A stretch of 64,000 nt of DNA from Novosphingobium aureum (GCF_015865035.1 NZ_JADZGI010000003.1:186001-250000), one strand, 5' to 3'; positions 41,730-50,647 are shown, counted from the stretch's first letter. Program-made: numbers and translations. The notes: generated by a model from the sequence alone, not told the origin.

Positions 41730-44147
41730 TCAGTTACGCTTTTTCCCGGTCAGGCCGAACGTGCCGAAGGGACCGGAACGCGTTTCGCCTTCCATCTTCG
41801 CGCCCTTGACCAGCACGTCGTAGCTCACGTCCATTTCCATCGGTTTGGTCGCCTTGCCCGCGAAGTGCGCGCGGCCCTTGGCGACCCGGCCGGTGACGTT
41901 CATGTCGCCCTGATCGGAAGTAACGCGGCCGGTCAGCGCGGCGCCCTCGGCCGCGAGGACCAGCACCGCGTCCTGATCGCCCAGCGGCGTTGCTATGGTG
42001 ATGTCCCAGGTGCCTGCGTAGGCGGCAGGCGGTGCGCCGCCGCTCGCGGCCTTGCGCGCGGCGGCTGCCTTGCGCTGCGCGGCCTCGGCCGGGACCTGAT
42101 GCGAGCGGGCGCGCAGGTAATGCCGGATCGCCTCGACCTCTGCCTTGCCGAGCCTGGGGAAGGGGGGCATGCCATTGGCGCGCAGGGCGCCTTGCGAGAC
42201 GACCATCGCGAAGCTGTCGCCATCGAGGATCAGCGGCGAATAGCGCAGGTCCGGCGCCGCGCCCCCGCCCACGGCATTGTAGCCATGGCAGGCAAGGCAG
42301 CCGGTGATGCCATAGAGGATCGCGCCGCGCTCGGCGGTCTTCGGGTCGGCGGTGAAGCCCGGGTCCTGCGGCAACATGCGCTTAGGCGGCTTTGCCGGGA
42401 CGTAGGCGTCCTTGCCGCCCAGCGCGAAGGTGAGGACCTGGCGCTGCAATGTATAGTCGGTCCGGTAGTCGGCATTGCCCAGCGACATCACGCCCGCGCC
42501 GTTGCCGCCCATTCCGGTGATCACGGTCACGTATTGCACCCCGTCCAGCGCATAAGTGATCGGCGGGGCGACGATCGGCGCGCTCGTCGGCCAGCTCCAG
42601 ACTTCCTCGCCACTGCGCGCATCGTAGGCGACCAGCTTGCGGTCGACCCGGCCCTGGAACACGAGATCGCCCGCAGTCGCCATGACTCCGCCGGGCCATG
42701 AGCCGGGCAGGTCAACCGTCCATGCCGCCTTCTGCGCCACCGGGTCCCAGGCCTTGAGATAGCTGGTGCGGTTGAGCGGGTCCTCGAGATCGACCTCGGG
42801 CAGCATGTTCACGCCGATGCCGAGGCCCAGTTCACCCCCGCTGTCGCCGCTGCCGATCAGCGCGCCCTGCTCGATGACGGGGATGTAGACCAGCCCGGTG
42901 CGCGGCGAATAGGCCTGCGGCAGCCAGTTGTGCGCTCCGGTCGGCCCGGGCCACATCTCGACCATGCCCTTGACGTTCTCGTAGCGCGCGACCTGCGGGT
43001 TCTCGACCGGACGCCCGTCCTTGCCGATGCGGCTCGCCCAGGTCACCTTGGCGATCTTCTCCGCAGAGATGAGTTCGCCGGTCTCGCGGTCGAGCACGTA
43101 GAAGAAGCCGTTCTTGGGCGCCTGCATCAGCACCTTGCGCGTCTTGCCCCCGATCTCGACCGTCGCCAGCGTCATGTCCTGCGTGGCGGTGCAGTCCCAC
43201 TGTTCGGCCGGGCAGACCTGATAGTGCCAGCGATAGGCCCCGGTCTCGGCATCGACGGCGACGATCGAGGCGAGGAACAGGTTATCGCCGCCACCGGGCG
43301 AGCGCTTGCGGTGCGCATAGGGAAAGCCGTTACCAACGCCGATGTAGACGAGGTTCAACGCGGGATCGTAGCTGAAGGCATTCCACGCCGTGCCGCCCCC
43401 GCCCTTGCCGTACCAGTCGCCCTTCCAGGTCGGTGCGGCGATCTCCATCGCCCGGCTTTCCGCTGGTTGCGAGGGGTCGCCGGGAACGGTGTGAAATCGC
43501 CAGGCAAGCTTGCCGCTGGCCAGGTCGTAGGCCGATACCCAGCCCCGGATCGCCGAGACGTCGGCACCGCCATGCCCGACGATAACCTTGTCGCCGAAAA
43601 TGCGCGGCGCGCCGTTCATGTTGCGCTGCTCGTCGGGTCCGAAATCGCGCGTCTTCCAGATCTCGCGCCCGCTCTTGGCATCGAGCGCGACGACGAAGCC
43701 GTCGGTCGTCGCCAGCACGAGCCGCCCCTGCGCATAGGCCAGCCCCTTGTTGCCCCAGCTGAAGTGCAGCGGGATGCGCGCCCGTTCGCGCGTGCCCCCG
43801 TCGTATTCCCATGCCAGCCTGCCGCTAGCCGCCTCGAAGGCGCGGATGTGCGAATGGCCGGTGGTCACGAAAAGCATGCCTGCCGCGGCGACCGGGCTCG
43901 ATGCCGAATAGCCCGGTTCGAGGTCGAAGTGCCATGCCAGCGCGAGATCCCCCACGCTGTCGGTGTCGATCTGCGTCAATGGACTGTAGTGCTGCTCGCC
44001 TTCCGTGCGGCCAAAGCCGGTCCACTCCTCGGGATCGCCGAGGGCTGTGGGGTCCTCGGGATGGGCAGGCCGCTCGTCGCAGCCCGCAAGCAGCAAGCCC
44101 ATCGCCGTCATCGCGGCCACGGCCAGCATCATGGCCTCCCGGCGCAT
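41730..44147 (-). CDS. PQQ-dependent quinohaemoprotein dehydrogenase with extra C-terminal domain
   Basis: Periplasmic lipoprotein-type alcohol dehydrogenase, 805 aa: lipobox LLLAGC (Cys23), an eight-bladed PQQ propeller (about 40-580), a cytochrome c domain with CLACH near 615 and NGMPPFPRL (Met ligand region). The vicinal Cys-Cys pair that usually contacts PQQ is not seen; the aligned stretch reads HFSWGNKGLAYA. PGGGDNLF carries the probable catalytic Asp. About 95 extra residues (AYAGTWDITIATPLGDQDAV to the end) form a beta-rich module seen in other sphingomonad proteins. Substrate unknown. ATG at 44147 after GGGAGGGGAT. Confidence 0.88.
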   Translation of the reverse strand: MRREAMMLAVAAMTAMGLLLAGCDERPAHPEDPTALGDPEEWTGFGRTEGEQHYSPLTQIDTDSVGDLALAWHFDLEPGYSASSPVAAAGMLFVTTGHSHIRAFEAASGRLAWEYDGGTRERARIPLHFSWGNKGLAYAQGRLVLATTDGFVVALDAKSGREIWKTRDFGPDEQRNMNGAPRIFGDKVIVGHGGADVSAIRGWVSAYDLASGKLAWRFHTVPGDPSQPAESRAMEIAAPTWKGDWYGKGGGGTAWNAFSYDPALNLVYIGVGNGFPYAHRKRSPGGGDNLFLASIVAVDAETGAYRWHYQVCPAEQWDCTATQDMTLATVEIGGKTRKVLMQAPKNGFFYVLDRETGELISAEKIAKVTWASRIGKDGRPVENPQVARYENVKGMVEMWPGPTGAHNWLPQAYSPRTGLVYIPVIEQGALIGSGDSGGELGLGIGVNMLPEVDLEDPLNRTSYLKAWDPVAQKAAWTVDLPGSWPGGVMATAGDLVFQGRVDRKLVAYDARSGEEVWSWPTSAPIVAPPITYALDGVQYVTVITGMGGNGAGVMSLGNADYRTDYTLQRQVLTFALGGKDAYVPAKPPKRMLPQDPGFTADPKTAERGAILYGITGCLACHGYNAVGGGAAPDLRYSPLILDGDSFAMVVSQGALRANGMPPFPRLGKAEVEAIRHYLRARSHQVPAEAAQRKAAAARKAASGGAPPAAYAGTWDITIATPLGDQDAVLVLAAEGAALTGRVTSDQGDMNVTGRVAKGRAHFAGKATKPMEMDVSYDVLVKGAKMEGETRSGPFGTFGLTGKKRN

Positions 44148-44387
44148 ATCCCCTCCCTCGCACTTGTCCTGTTCTCGTTACCTGCCGGGATGCGGCGTAC
44201 GCGTGCGCGCGTGCAACGCGGCGCGCGCGATATCGCCGTGCCGATGGAGCAGGGGAGGGACGCGGTGGATAGCCCTCCCGCAAAACCTAGGGAGAACCCC
44301 GATGGGCATTACCCGAGGTCTCGTGTGATCCCTGAGGCGAGCGATCCGGCCGTGCCGGACCAGCAAGCCTTACCGGAAAGGGTCACG

Positions 44388-44951
44388 ATGATTGCAAAGT
44401 CTCGCACCATGCTGCTGGCGCTCGCGTGCGCCATGCTCGCCGCATGCTCGACCACGCCGCGCCCTCAGTTCAGCAGCGAGGCGGCACCGGGCATAGTCCT
44501 GGCCGACTACAAGACCTATTCCTGGGCCTTTCCCCGGCGCGGGGGCGGCAATCCGTTCATCTACGAGCGCGTGCAACAGGCGATGGACGCGAGCCTCGCC
44601 GCTGCGGGCTATACGCTCGTCGCCGAGGGGCAGGGCGACATGGAACTGGCTTTCACGCTGGGTGCGCGCGACCGTGTCGACGTGACCGACTGGGGCCCGG
44701 TCGGAGCCTACTATCCTGCCTATGGCCGGGGTTATCGCTATGGCTGGGCCTATCAGTACAACCAGGTCGACGTGCGCAACGTGACCGAGGGCTCGCTCGC
44801 GCTCGACGTGTTCGACGCCAAGACCGATCGCCCGATCTGGCACGGCATCGCCGCCGCCCGGATCGGCTCGCGCGATGCTCCGGGCGATGCCCTTATCCGC
44901 TCGGCAGTCGACGGTCTGGTCGAACGCTTCGTCGCTGCCGGAGGGCGCTAG
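44388..44951 (+). CDS. DUF4136 lipoprotein
   Basis: Outer-membrane-type lipoprotein, 187 aa: signal MIAKSRTMLLALACAMLAAC with lipobox LAAC, then a DUF4136 domain (FSSEAAPGIVLADYKTYSWAF to the end; typical DVRNVTEGSLALDVFDAKTDRPIWHG). A Tyr/Gly-rich loop (YYPAYGRGYRYGWAYQY) lies in the middle. Function of the family is unknown. Ribosome site GGAAAGG before the ATG at 44388. Its 3' end overlaps the convergent MarR gene by 4 bp. Confidence 0.86.
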   Translation: MIAKSRTMLLALACAMLAACSTTPRPQFSSEAAPGIVLADYKTYSWAFPRRGGGNPFIYERVQQAMDASLAAAGYTLVAEGQGDMELAFTLGARDRVDVTDWGPVGAYYPAYGRGYRYGWAYQYNQVDVRNVTEGSLALDVFDAKTDRPIWHGIAAARIGSRDAPGDALIRSAVDGLVERFVAAGGR

Positions 44952-45388
44952 CCCCCCGGCGCGGGGTGGCTGCGCAAGGTCGCGAGCGTCCTTGCCAGAA
45001 GCGCGGCAAGCTGCGCCTGCTCGTCGCAGTCAAGCTCGCTGAAGGCATTGTCGAACACGGCCTTGCGCTGCTCCTCGATCATCGCGCGCGCACGTTCGGC
45101 CTGAGGCGTTACGTAAAGGCGCTGGCTGCGCCAGTCGCTCTCGTGTGCCTCGCGGTGCAACAGCCCGCGCTCTGCGAGCTGCTTGATCGCGCGTGCGACC
45201 TGCGCCTTGTCGCGCTGCGTGGCCTGCGCCAGTTCCTGTTGCGAGATGCCCGGAGACAGGCCGACCGCACGCAGCACACGCGCCTGGAACGGGGCGAGGT
45301 CCAGTTCGCGCAGTGCCGGCATCTGCTCGAGATGGAGCTGGACCGCGAGGGTCAGCTCGCGAAGCAGGTCAGGCAGCGTCTCTTTCAT
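44948..45388 (-). CDS. MarR family transcriptional regulator
   Basis: Winged-helix regulator, 146 aa: FQARVLRAVGLSPGISQQELAQATQRDKAQVARAIKQLAERGLLHRE gives the wing-helix region, flanked by dimerisation helices. ATG at 45388. It is divergent from the DUF3861 gene 92 bp away, where an AT-rich stretch (TTGACTCTATCAATCG and TCAGTTGATACTTATCAAC) could hold its operator. Ligand unknown. Confidence 0.9.
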   Translation of the reverse strand: MKETLPDLLRELTLAVQLHLEQMPALRELDLAPFQARVLRAVGLSPGISQQELAQATQRDKAQVARAIKQLAERGLLHREAHESDWRSQRLYVTPQAERARAMIEEQRKAVFDNAFSELDCDEQAQLAALLARTLATLRSHPAPGG

Positions 45389-45480
45389 CCGCGCATGTTA
45401 CCCGATCGGTTGACTCTATCAATCGATCTTGTCAGTTGATACTTATCAACCGAAACCTCCCACTATCGAAGGCCCGAGCC

Positions 45481-45792
45481 ATGCCACACCGTTATCGCGT
45501 CACGCTTATCCCGCTCGAAGCCCATGGTTCCGTCCGCGAACCGGATGCGCCACTGCCGGAAATGGTATCCTTCGAGATCACCAACCACGACGAGATCACC
45601 GCTCTGATCACGCGGATGGAAGGCAAGGCCATGGTGCCGCAGAGCGAGGCCGCGGAGTTCATCGTCGGGTTGAAGCTGTTTTCCGAAGTGCTGATCCGTC
45701 ACCGCGCCGAGCCGATCTTCGCCGAACTCGCACCGCATTTCCGTAGCTTCATGAAGGCACTCAAGGCATCTCCGGCCCGTGAAACGGTCTGA
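45481..45792 (+). CDS. DUF3861 family small protein
   Basis: Small protein of 103 aa, opening MPHRYRVTLIPLE, with FEITNHDEITALITRMEGK and FIVGLKLFSEVLIRHR, matching the DUF3861 family. Function unknown. It is divergent from the MarR gene, suggesting repression by it. ATG at 45481; the longer upstream frame belongs to the shadow of the MarR gene. Confidence 0.82.
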   Translation: MPHRYRVTLIPLEAHGSVREPDAPLPEMVSFEITNHDEITALITRMEGKAMVPQSEAAEFIVGLKLFSEVLIRHRAEPIFAELAPHFRSFMKALKASPARETV

Positions 45793-45919
45793 GGTAGCGC
45801 CTGCAAAAGACTAAAAAGACGTATTTTTCGTACACGGGGCGAGCAGGCACCGGTATGCCGGAGGCGTCGGGCGGAACCCAGCACATCCGGTCCAAGGGCG
45901 ACCTCGACTGGTGCATATC

Positions 45920-45947
45920 ATTTAACATAAGATGTATTATCGAGCCA
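45920..45947 (-). other. dif: Candidate dif (XerC/XerD recombination) site
   Basis: On the minus strand the 28-bp site reads: XerC-like arm TGGCTCGATAA, 6-nt centre TACATC, XerD arm TTATGTTAAAT. The XerD arm is identical to that of the E. coli dif site, and the XerC arm keeps the inner ATAA. It lies in an AT-rich island between convergent genes (DUF3861 and topoisomerase IB), the usual place for dif. Presumably the chromosome-dimer resolution site; a plasmid or integrated-element XerCD site is the alternative. Confidence 0.75.
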
Positions 45948-46020
45948 GTGCCGGCTTGCCCGACTCGCCCGAACAGAGCGCATCTGCCCCCTCGGACAAG
46001 TCTTATCTGAGAGGCTGCAC

Positions 46021-47055
46021 TCAAGCGCCCTCCACACGCGTAAGGAAAGCAGCCAGCCCGCGTTCGTGCCGACTCAGCCATTTGGTGCGACGCGGCAGAT
46101 GTCCTTCGCGCAAGGCCTCGGGCGACCCGCCGACCGCGTCGATCAGAGCCGGGTGGATGTAAGCCTTGCGGGCCATCGCAGGCGTATTGCACAAGTGTGT
46201 CGAGACATGGTCGAGCATGGCCTTGAGGGTCGGCCGCTCGGGCGCCTCCTCGCGCAGCCATGTGAAGGCCAGAACGCTCGCGCGCCAGGTGCGAAAGTCC
46301 TTGGCGGTATAGTCGCTGCCCGAGGCCTCGCGGATATATTCGTTGACCAGGCTCGAGGTGATCGGGTGGAAATCGCCTTGCTCGTCGCGATAGCGGAACA
46401 GGGCCTGCCCCGGCAGGTCCATCACCTGCCTGACGAAGCGCAACAGTCCCCGGTCCGAGACGGTCATCTCGCAGGTCCGGCCCGACTTCGCCTTGAAGCA
46501 CAAGTGCAGCCCGTCTCTCGCGATGCGGGCGTGACGGCGACGCAGCGTCGTTGCGCCGAAGCTGCCGTTCTCGCGCGCATAGTCGGCATTGCCGACCCGG
46601 ATGCGCCCGGTATCGAGCAGCCGCACAACCGAGGCGATGGCCCGCTCGCGGGTCAACTTGCGCCCGGCAAGATCGTCCTGAACGCGCGAGCGGATCGCGC
46701 CCAGCGCCTCGCCGAAAGCGGCACAGGCGGCGAACTTGAGCGCGTCGCGGTGAGCGCTGAAGTCTGGGTGATAACGATACTGGCGGCGCCCTGCGGCATC
46801 GAGCCCGGTGGCCAGGATATGGGCATTGGCAATGGGCGCGTACCAGGCATCGGTGTAGGCGGGCGGGAGCGCGATGGCATCGAGTCGCTGCACCGTCGCG
46901 CGGTCGCGGATGCGCTTGCGTCCGGTATCGTAGTAGCCGAAACCGTGCTTGAGCGCCCGGCGCGAGAAGCCCGGCTCGGACGGATCGACGTGCACCAGTC
47001 CGAGGCGTTCCCCCGCCTCGAGTGCGTCCTTGGTATCCTGCGTAATCGCGAGCAT
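46021..47055 (-). CDS. Eukaryotic/poxvirus-type DNA topoisomerase IB
   Basis: Type IB topoisomerase, 344 aa, which nicks and rejoins one strand through a 3'-phosphotyrosine. N-terminal clamp region FSRRALKHGFGYYDTGRKRI; catalytic domain with VVRLLDTGRIRVGNADYARENGSFGATTLRRRH (catalytic Arg), KAKSGR (Lys), and nucleophile Tyr299 in ARKAYIHP. ATG at 47055 chosen since the family begins near it; upstream frame to 47157 is unrelated. It ends 73 bp from the candidate dif site. Confidence 0.92.
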   Translation of the reverse strand: MLAITQDTKDALEAGERLGLVHVDPSEPGFSRRALKHGFGYYDTGRKRIRDRATVQRLDAIALPPAYTDAWYAPIANAHILATGLDAAGRRQYRYHPDFSAHRDALKFAACAAFGEALGAIRSRVQDDLAGRKLTRERAIASVVRLLDTGRIRVGNADYARENGSFGATTLRRRHARIARDGLHLCFKAKSGRTCEMTVSDRGLLRFVRQVMDLPGQALFRYRDEQGDFHPITSSLVNEYIREASGSDYTAKDFRTWRASVLAFTWLREEAPERPTLKAMLDHVSTHLCNTPAMARKAYIHPALIDAVGGSPEALREGHLPRRTKWLSRHERGLAAFLTRVEGA

Positions 47056-47159
47056 CGCGCCTATGGTGTCCCTGCAGTTGATCCACCAGATCAAGCCGCC
47101 AGCCTGCGCCCCGGTTCCTGCGCAAGCGCCAGACTGCGCGTGAAACGCGCTGCACAAAC

Positions 47160-47190
47160 GAAAAGGGCGACCCGCACGGGGCCGCCCTTC
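47160..47190 (-). terminator. Rho-independent terminator after the alpha/beta hydrolase
   Basis: On the minus strand AAGGGCG pairs with CGCCCTT in a long GC stem (with CCCG/CGGG inside) and is followed by TTTTC. It is about 35 nt past the stop codon of the alpha/beta hydrolase gene. Confidence 0.8.
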
Positions 47191-47225
47191 GCTGTTTCGT
47201 AGTCCCGGGCCCTGCCCGCGGACGC

Positions 47226-48173
47226 TTACTTCAGGTTGTCGTTGAAGAAGCTTTCGATCGCATCGAACGGGATCACGTCGGTCTTGTCGTAGAGATCGAC
47301 ATGGTTGGCGCCCGGCACGACATGCAGCGTGATGTTCTCGCCGTTCGCGACGTCCTCGCTGAAGTAGGCCGAGTGCGCGACCTCACCCATGACCAGCATC
47401 GCCTTGCGCGGCGCGATCCAGTCGATCTTGTCGAGCAGCGGAAAGTTCATGAACGAGGGGCCGCTGGTCATCGTGAACTGCGCGATCGAGTTGGGGTGAT
47501 AGCCGCGCGGACGCGAATAGAACTCGCCGAACTCGGTGCCGACGGGGTTGTTCTCGGCGTCGAGCTCGAGCAGCGCGCCGCGCGGGGTCAGCGTGGCGGG
47601 CTCGCCCTCGAACTCGGCATAGCGGTGCTCGGCGATCTGCGCGAGCTGGGCCTTGCGGTCCTCCTCGGTGAGCGAGCCGCCGAAGCCCTCGGCATGCATG
47701 CGCGAGATATCGTACATGCTGGCCGTCGCGATGGCCTTGATGCGCGGGTCGACCGAAGCCGCGCTGAGCGCGAAACCGCCGCTGCCGCAGATGCCCAGCG
47801 CGCCGATCTTCTCGCGATCGACAAAAGGACGCGTGCCGAGGAAATCGACCGCGGCGTGGAAATCCTCCACGAACACGTCGGGCGACGACAGGTGCCGGGT
47901 CTCGCCCTCGCTATAGCCGTTGTACGAGGGATCGAACGTCAGCACGACGAAGCCGCGCTGCGCCAGCTCGTTGGCATAGACGCCTGGGCCCTGCTCCTTC
48001 ACGCCGCCATAGGGCGCACCGATGACCAGCGCCGGGGCGGGCTTGGTGTCGTCGAAATCGGCGGCGATGTAGAGATCCGCCGAGATCGAGATGCCGTAGC
48101 GCGTCAGGTAGTTGACCGGGGTGCGCGTGACATTGTCGCTGAGTTCGAAGATGTAATTGTCGGCAAGTGCCAT
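47226..48173 (-). CDS. Alpha/beta hydrolase (dienelactone-hydrolase-like)
   Basis: Cytosolic alpha/beta hydrolase, 315 aa from the ATG at 48173 (MALADNYIFE). Oxyanion region GAPYGGVKEQGPGVYANELA; nucleophile elbow GICGSGGFAL; catalytic Asp and His probably in SYLASED-like stretch and PGANHVDLYDK. Similar to YcjY-type hydrolases. It lies behind the minus-strand cupin (174 bp gap) in the LysR-associated cluster. Substrate unknown. Confidence 0.85.
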   Translation of the reverse strand: MALADNYIFELSDNVTRTPVNYLTRYGISISADLYIAADFDDTKPAPALVIGAPYGGVKEQGPGVYANELAQRGFVVLTFDPSYNGYSEGETRHLSSPDVFVEDFHAAVDFLGTRPFVDREKIGALGICGSGGFALSAASVDPRIKAIATASMYDISRMHAEGFGGSLTEEDRKAQLAQIAEHRYAEFEGEPATLTPRGALLELDAENNPVGTEFGEFYSRPRGYHPNSIAQFTMTSGPSFMNFPLLDKIDWIAPRKAMLVMGEVAHSAYFSEDVANGENITLHVVPGANHVDLYDKTDVIPFDAIESFFNDNLK

Positions 48174-48347
48174 GATTTTCTGTCCATCTTTGTCTGTGTG
48201 GGTCTGTCTGTGTGGCGGGCGCACACCCGCGCCCGGCGCGCCTGCATTGCGGCGCCGTCCACCGTTTTGACGTCAGTCCCCGGTGCGACCCGAGGGCTGG
48301 GATGCTCGCGGCATGCCCCGCCGGGGGGCGAGGCTGCCGCCTTGGGT

Positions 48348-48794
48348 TCAGTCCTTGACGACCGGACCGGCGAGGTAGTCCTCGTCGCTGACCGCTTCCA
48401 TCCAGTTCACCGGGCTTCCGTCGATAGCCTCGGTGATGGCGATGTGCTGCATCGCGGTCTTGTCGGTGGCGCCGTGCCAGTGGCGCTTGCCGCAGTTGCA
48501 CCACACGGTGTCGCCGGCGCGAATTTCGGTCTTGGCGCCGCCCTCGCACTGGTGCCAGCCCACACCCTGGGTGACGATCAGCGTCTGGCCGGCGGGGTGG
48601 GTGTGCCAGTTGGTGCGCGCGTTTGGCGCGAAGTTGACGATTGCATAGCCGCCGCGCGCAGGAGCGGGCGGGTTGAAGATGCGGTCGATGCGCACATCGC
48701 CGGTGAAGGTCTCGGCCGGACCCTTGATGGCCTCTGCCGAACCGTTGCGAAGGATGACTGCATCCTGCTTGGTGAGATCGTTGCTGTCGCTCAT
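48348..48794 (-). CDS. Cupin protein, (R)-mandelonitrile-lyase-like, cytosolic
   Basis: Single-domain cupin, 148 aa. Metal site residues are in NWHTHPAGQTL (His64, His66, Gln70) and RHWHGAT (His105/His107), the H-x-H-x3-Q...H pattern of Mn-dependent cupin hydroxynitrile lyases such as the Granulicella enzyme. Many relatives of this group have no proven substrate, so the lyase name is only a family label. ATG at 48794. It is divergent from a paralogue with a signal peptide (49078) across a 283-bp gap with a LysR-type box. Confidence 0.85.
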   Translation of the reverse strand: MSDSNDLTKQDAVILRNGSAEAIKGPAETFTGDVRIDRIFNPPAPARGGYAIVNFAPNARTNWHTHPAGQTLIVTQGVGWHQCEGGAKTEIRAGDTVWCNCGKRHWHGATDKTAMQHIAITEAIDGSPVNWMEAVSDEDYLAGPVVKD

Positions 48795-48920
48795 TGTCTG
48801 CTCCTGGACTGTGATCCCGCGCCGGGCATGAAGCGGAGGGGCTCGGGGGGGACCGTGGATTGCCCTCCATCTGGGCCTTGCAGCGGACTCCGACAACGGC
48901 CCGACCCCTCTACACAGTGT

Positions 48921-48933
48921 TGAGCACTGCTCA
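48921..48933. promoter_or_regulatory. LysR-type box (T-N11-A palindrome) between the two cupin genes
   Basis: TGAGCA and TGCTCA around a single C: a perfect 13-bp dyad that fits the LysR T-N11-A consensus. It is in the divergent promoter of two cupins, whose cluster contains a LysR gene at 49706. Confidence 0.5.
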
Positions 48934-49077
48934 TGGACCCGGTTCGGCCAAGCTGCGTTAGAGGAGCGTAACACATCGCGCCTGCGACAGCTTGCATCCT
49001 GAACTGGGGGGTGGGCCAGACCAACCCCCGCTCCCGGCAAGACGACGCAGGCGTGACCAAACTGGAGATCTGTCCCG

Positions 49078-49578
49078 ATGCCGAAAATCGCACTCGTCGC
49101 CACACTCGCGGCGGCAGGCCTCGCCGTCACCGCTGCTCCTGCCTTGGCGCAGGATACGTCCGCCACTGCCGACCAGGTCGTCGTCGACCAGGCGCAGGTC
49201 AAGGTCAATCCCGGCCCCGCCGACTTCTTCACCGGCAAGGCCTGGGTCCGCTCGCTCACCTCGCCCACCCAGCCCGGGCAGGCCGGCACCGCGCTCGTCA
49301 CCTTCGAGCCGGGTGCGCGTTCCAACTGGCACACCCACCCCGCCGGACAGTCCCTTTACGTGACCAGCGGCTGCGGCTGGACCGAGGCCGAGGGACAGGC
49401 ACCGCAGCGCATCTGCGCGGGCGACATGGTCTATGTGAAGCCGGGCGTTCGCCACTGGCACGGCGCCACCGCGAGCGAGACGATGACCCACGTCGCAATC
49501 ACCGAGTCGCTCGACGGCAAGAACGTCGTCTGGCTCGAGCCGGTCAGCGACGCCGACTACACCGGGCCCACTAACTAA
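49078..49578 (+). CDS. Exported cupin protein, (R)-mandelonitrile-lyase-like
   Basis: Cupin of 166 aa with a clear signal peptide (residues 1-24, ending APALAQ), so periplasmic. It carries the same metal-site pattern as its divergent paralogue: NWHTHPAGQSLYV and RHWHGATASETMTHVAI. The two proteins are about half identical through the cupin core. A periplasmic copy of a normally cytosolic family member is unusual. ATG at 49078 after GGAGATC. Confidence 0.85.
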   Translation: MPKIALVATLAAAGLAVTAAPALAQDTSATADQVVVDQAQVKVNPGPADFFTGKAWVRSLTSPTQPGQAGTALVTFEPGARSNWHTHPAGQSLYVTSGCGWTEAEGQAPQRICAGDMVYVKPGVRHWHGATASETMTHVAITESLDGKNVVWLEPVSDADYTGPTN

Positions 49579-49588
49579 TTTCGCCAAC

Positions 49589-49614
49589 TGACATCGACAA
49601 ATGACATCGACAAA
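49589..49614. repeat. Perfect 13-bp tandem duplication
   Basis: Unit TGACATCGACAAA at 49589-49601 and again at 49602-49614, followed by a third partial TGAC. It lies between the exported cupin and the LysR gene, 90 bp before LysR. Confidence 0.9.
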
Positions 49615-49705
49615 TGACTGGGACCCGGCTCCCGGTTCACGGCTGCGCGCGGCATGGTTGCTGCGCGCAGTTGCCGTTCGGGCGACAAGGGCCCATTAGG
49701 AAGCC

Positions 49706-50614
49706 ATGTCCATAAGTCGCACCGACATCGCCGATTTCTCCTACTTCCTCGCGATCGCGCGCCATGGAAGCTTCCGCAAGGCCGCGTTGGAGATCGGGGT
49801 CAGTCCGTCCGCGCTCAGTCACTCGCTGCGCGGGCTCGAGGAGCGACTCGGCGTACGCCTGCTCAACCGCACCAACCGTTCGGTCACGCTCACCTCGGCG
49901 GGCGAGGAACTGCGCGACGCCATCGTCGACCCGTTCAACCGCATCGACCAGGCACGCGATGCGCTCAACCGTTTCCGCGACACCCCCGCCGGACGCATCC
50001 GCCTCAACGTCGCCGCCGATGCCGCAGCCCTGCTGCTCTCGCCGGTGATGCCCGAGTTCATGGACCGCTACCCCGACGTCGAGGTCGACATCGTCTCGTC
50101 TAACCGCATGGTCGATGTCGTCGCCTCGGGCTTCGATGCCGGTATCCGCTATGGCGGCACCGTGCCCGAGGACATGATCGCGCAGCGCCTCTCGCCCGAC
50201 ATCCGCTGGATCGTCGCCGCCGCGCCCAGCTATCTCGAACGCTTCGGCGCCCCGCAGACCCCCGATGATCTGATGCAGCACCGCTGCCTCGGCGTCCGTC
50301 TCGGCGACGATCGCATCTATCGCTGGGAGTTCATGGGCAAGGAGGAAGAGTTCGACATGGCCGTGCCCAGTCGGATCACCGTCGACGAAAGTCGCTCGAT
50401 GGTCTCGATCGCGATCGGCGGCGGCGGGCTGATGTACGGCCCCGAACCCGTCGTCACGCCCTTCATCGCCAGCGGCCATCTGCAGATCGTGCTCGATGAC
50501 TGGGCCACCACCGGGCCCGGTTTCCAGATCTACTATCCCAGCAGGCGCCAGGTTCCCACCGGCCTGCGCCTGCTGATCGAGCTCATCCGCGAGATCGCAC
50601 CGCTGGGGCGCTGA
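49706..50614 (+). CDS. LysR family transcriptional regulator
   Basis: LTTR of 302 aa: HTH at residues 8-65 (FSYFLAIARHGSFRKAALEIGVSPSALSHSLRGLEERLGVRLLNRTNRSVTLT) and periplasmic-binding-like effector domain (RLNVAADAAALLLSPVMPEF onward). It sits in the middle of a gene set for cupins, alcohol dehydrogenase, SDRs, tautomerase and a CMD protein and is the likely regulator of both sides; candidate sites are at 48921-48933 and 50648-50680. Confidence 0.93.
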   Translation: MSISRTDIADFSYFLAIARHGSFRKAALEIGVSPSALSHSLRGLEERLGVRLLNRTNRSVTLTSAGEELRDAIVDPFNRIDQARDALNRFRDTPAGRIRLNVAADAAALLLSPVMPEFMDRYPDVEVDIVSSNRMVDVVASGFDAGIRYGGTVPEDMIAQRLSPDIRWIVAAAPSYLERFGAPQTPDDLMQHRCLGVRLGDDRIYRWEFMGKEEEFDMAVPSRITVDESRSMVSIAIGGGGLMYGPEPVVTPFIASGHLQIVLDDWATTGPGFQIYYPSRRQVPTGLRLLIELIREIAPLGR

Positions 50615-50647
50615 ACAGGCGCGAAGCCCCCGCATCGGGGCAAGGGC

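Noticed and set aside
45813..45828. AAAAA/TTTTT inverted repeat as terminator of the DUF3861 gene
   Set aside because: AT-only arms with a mismatch and no GC stem.
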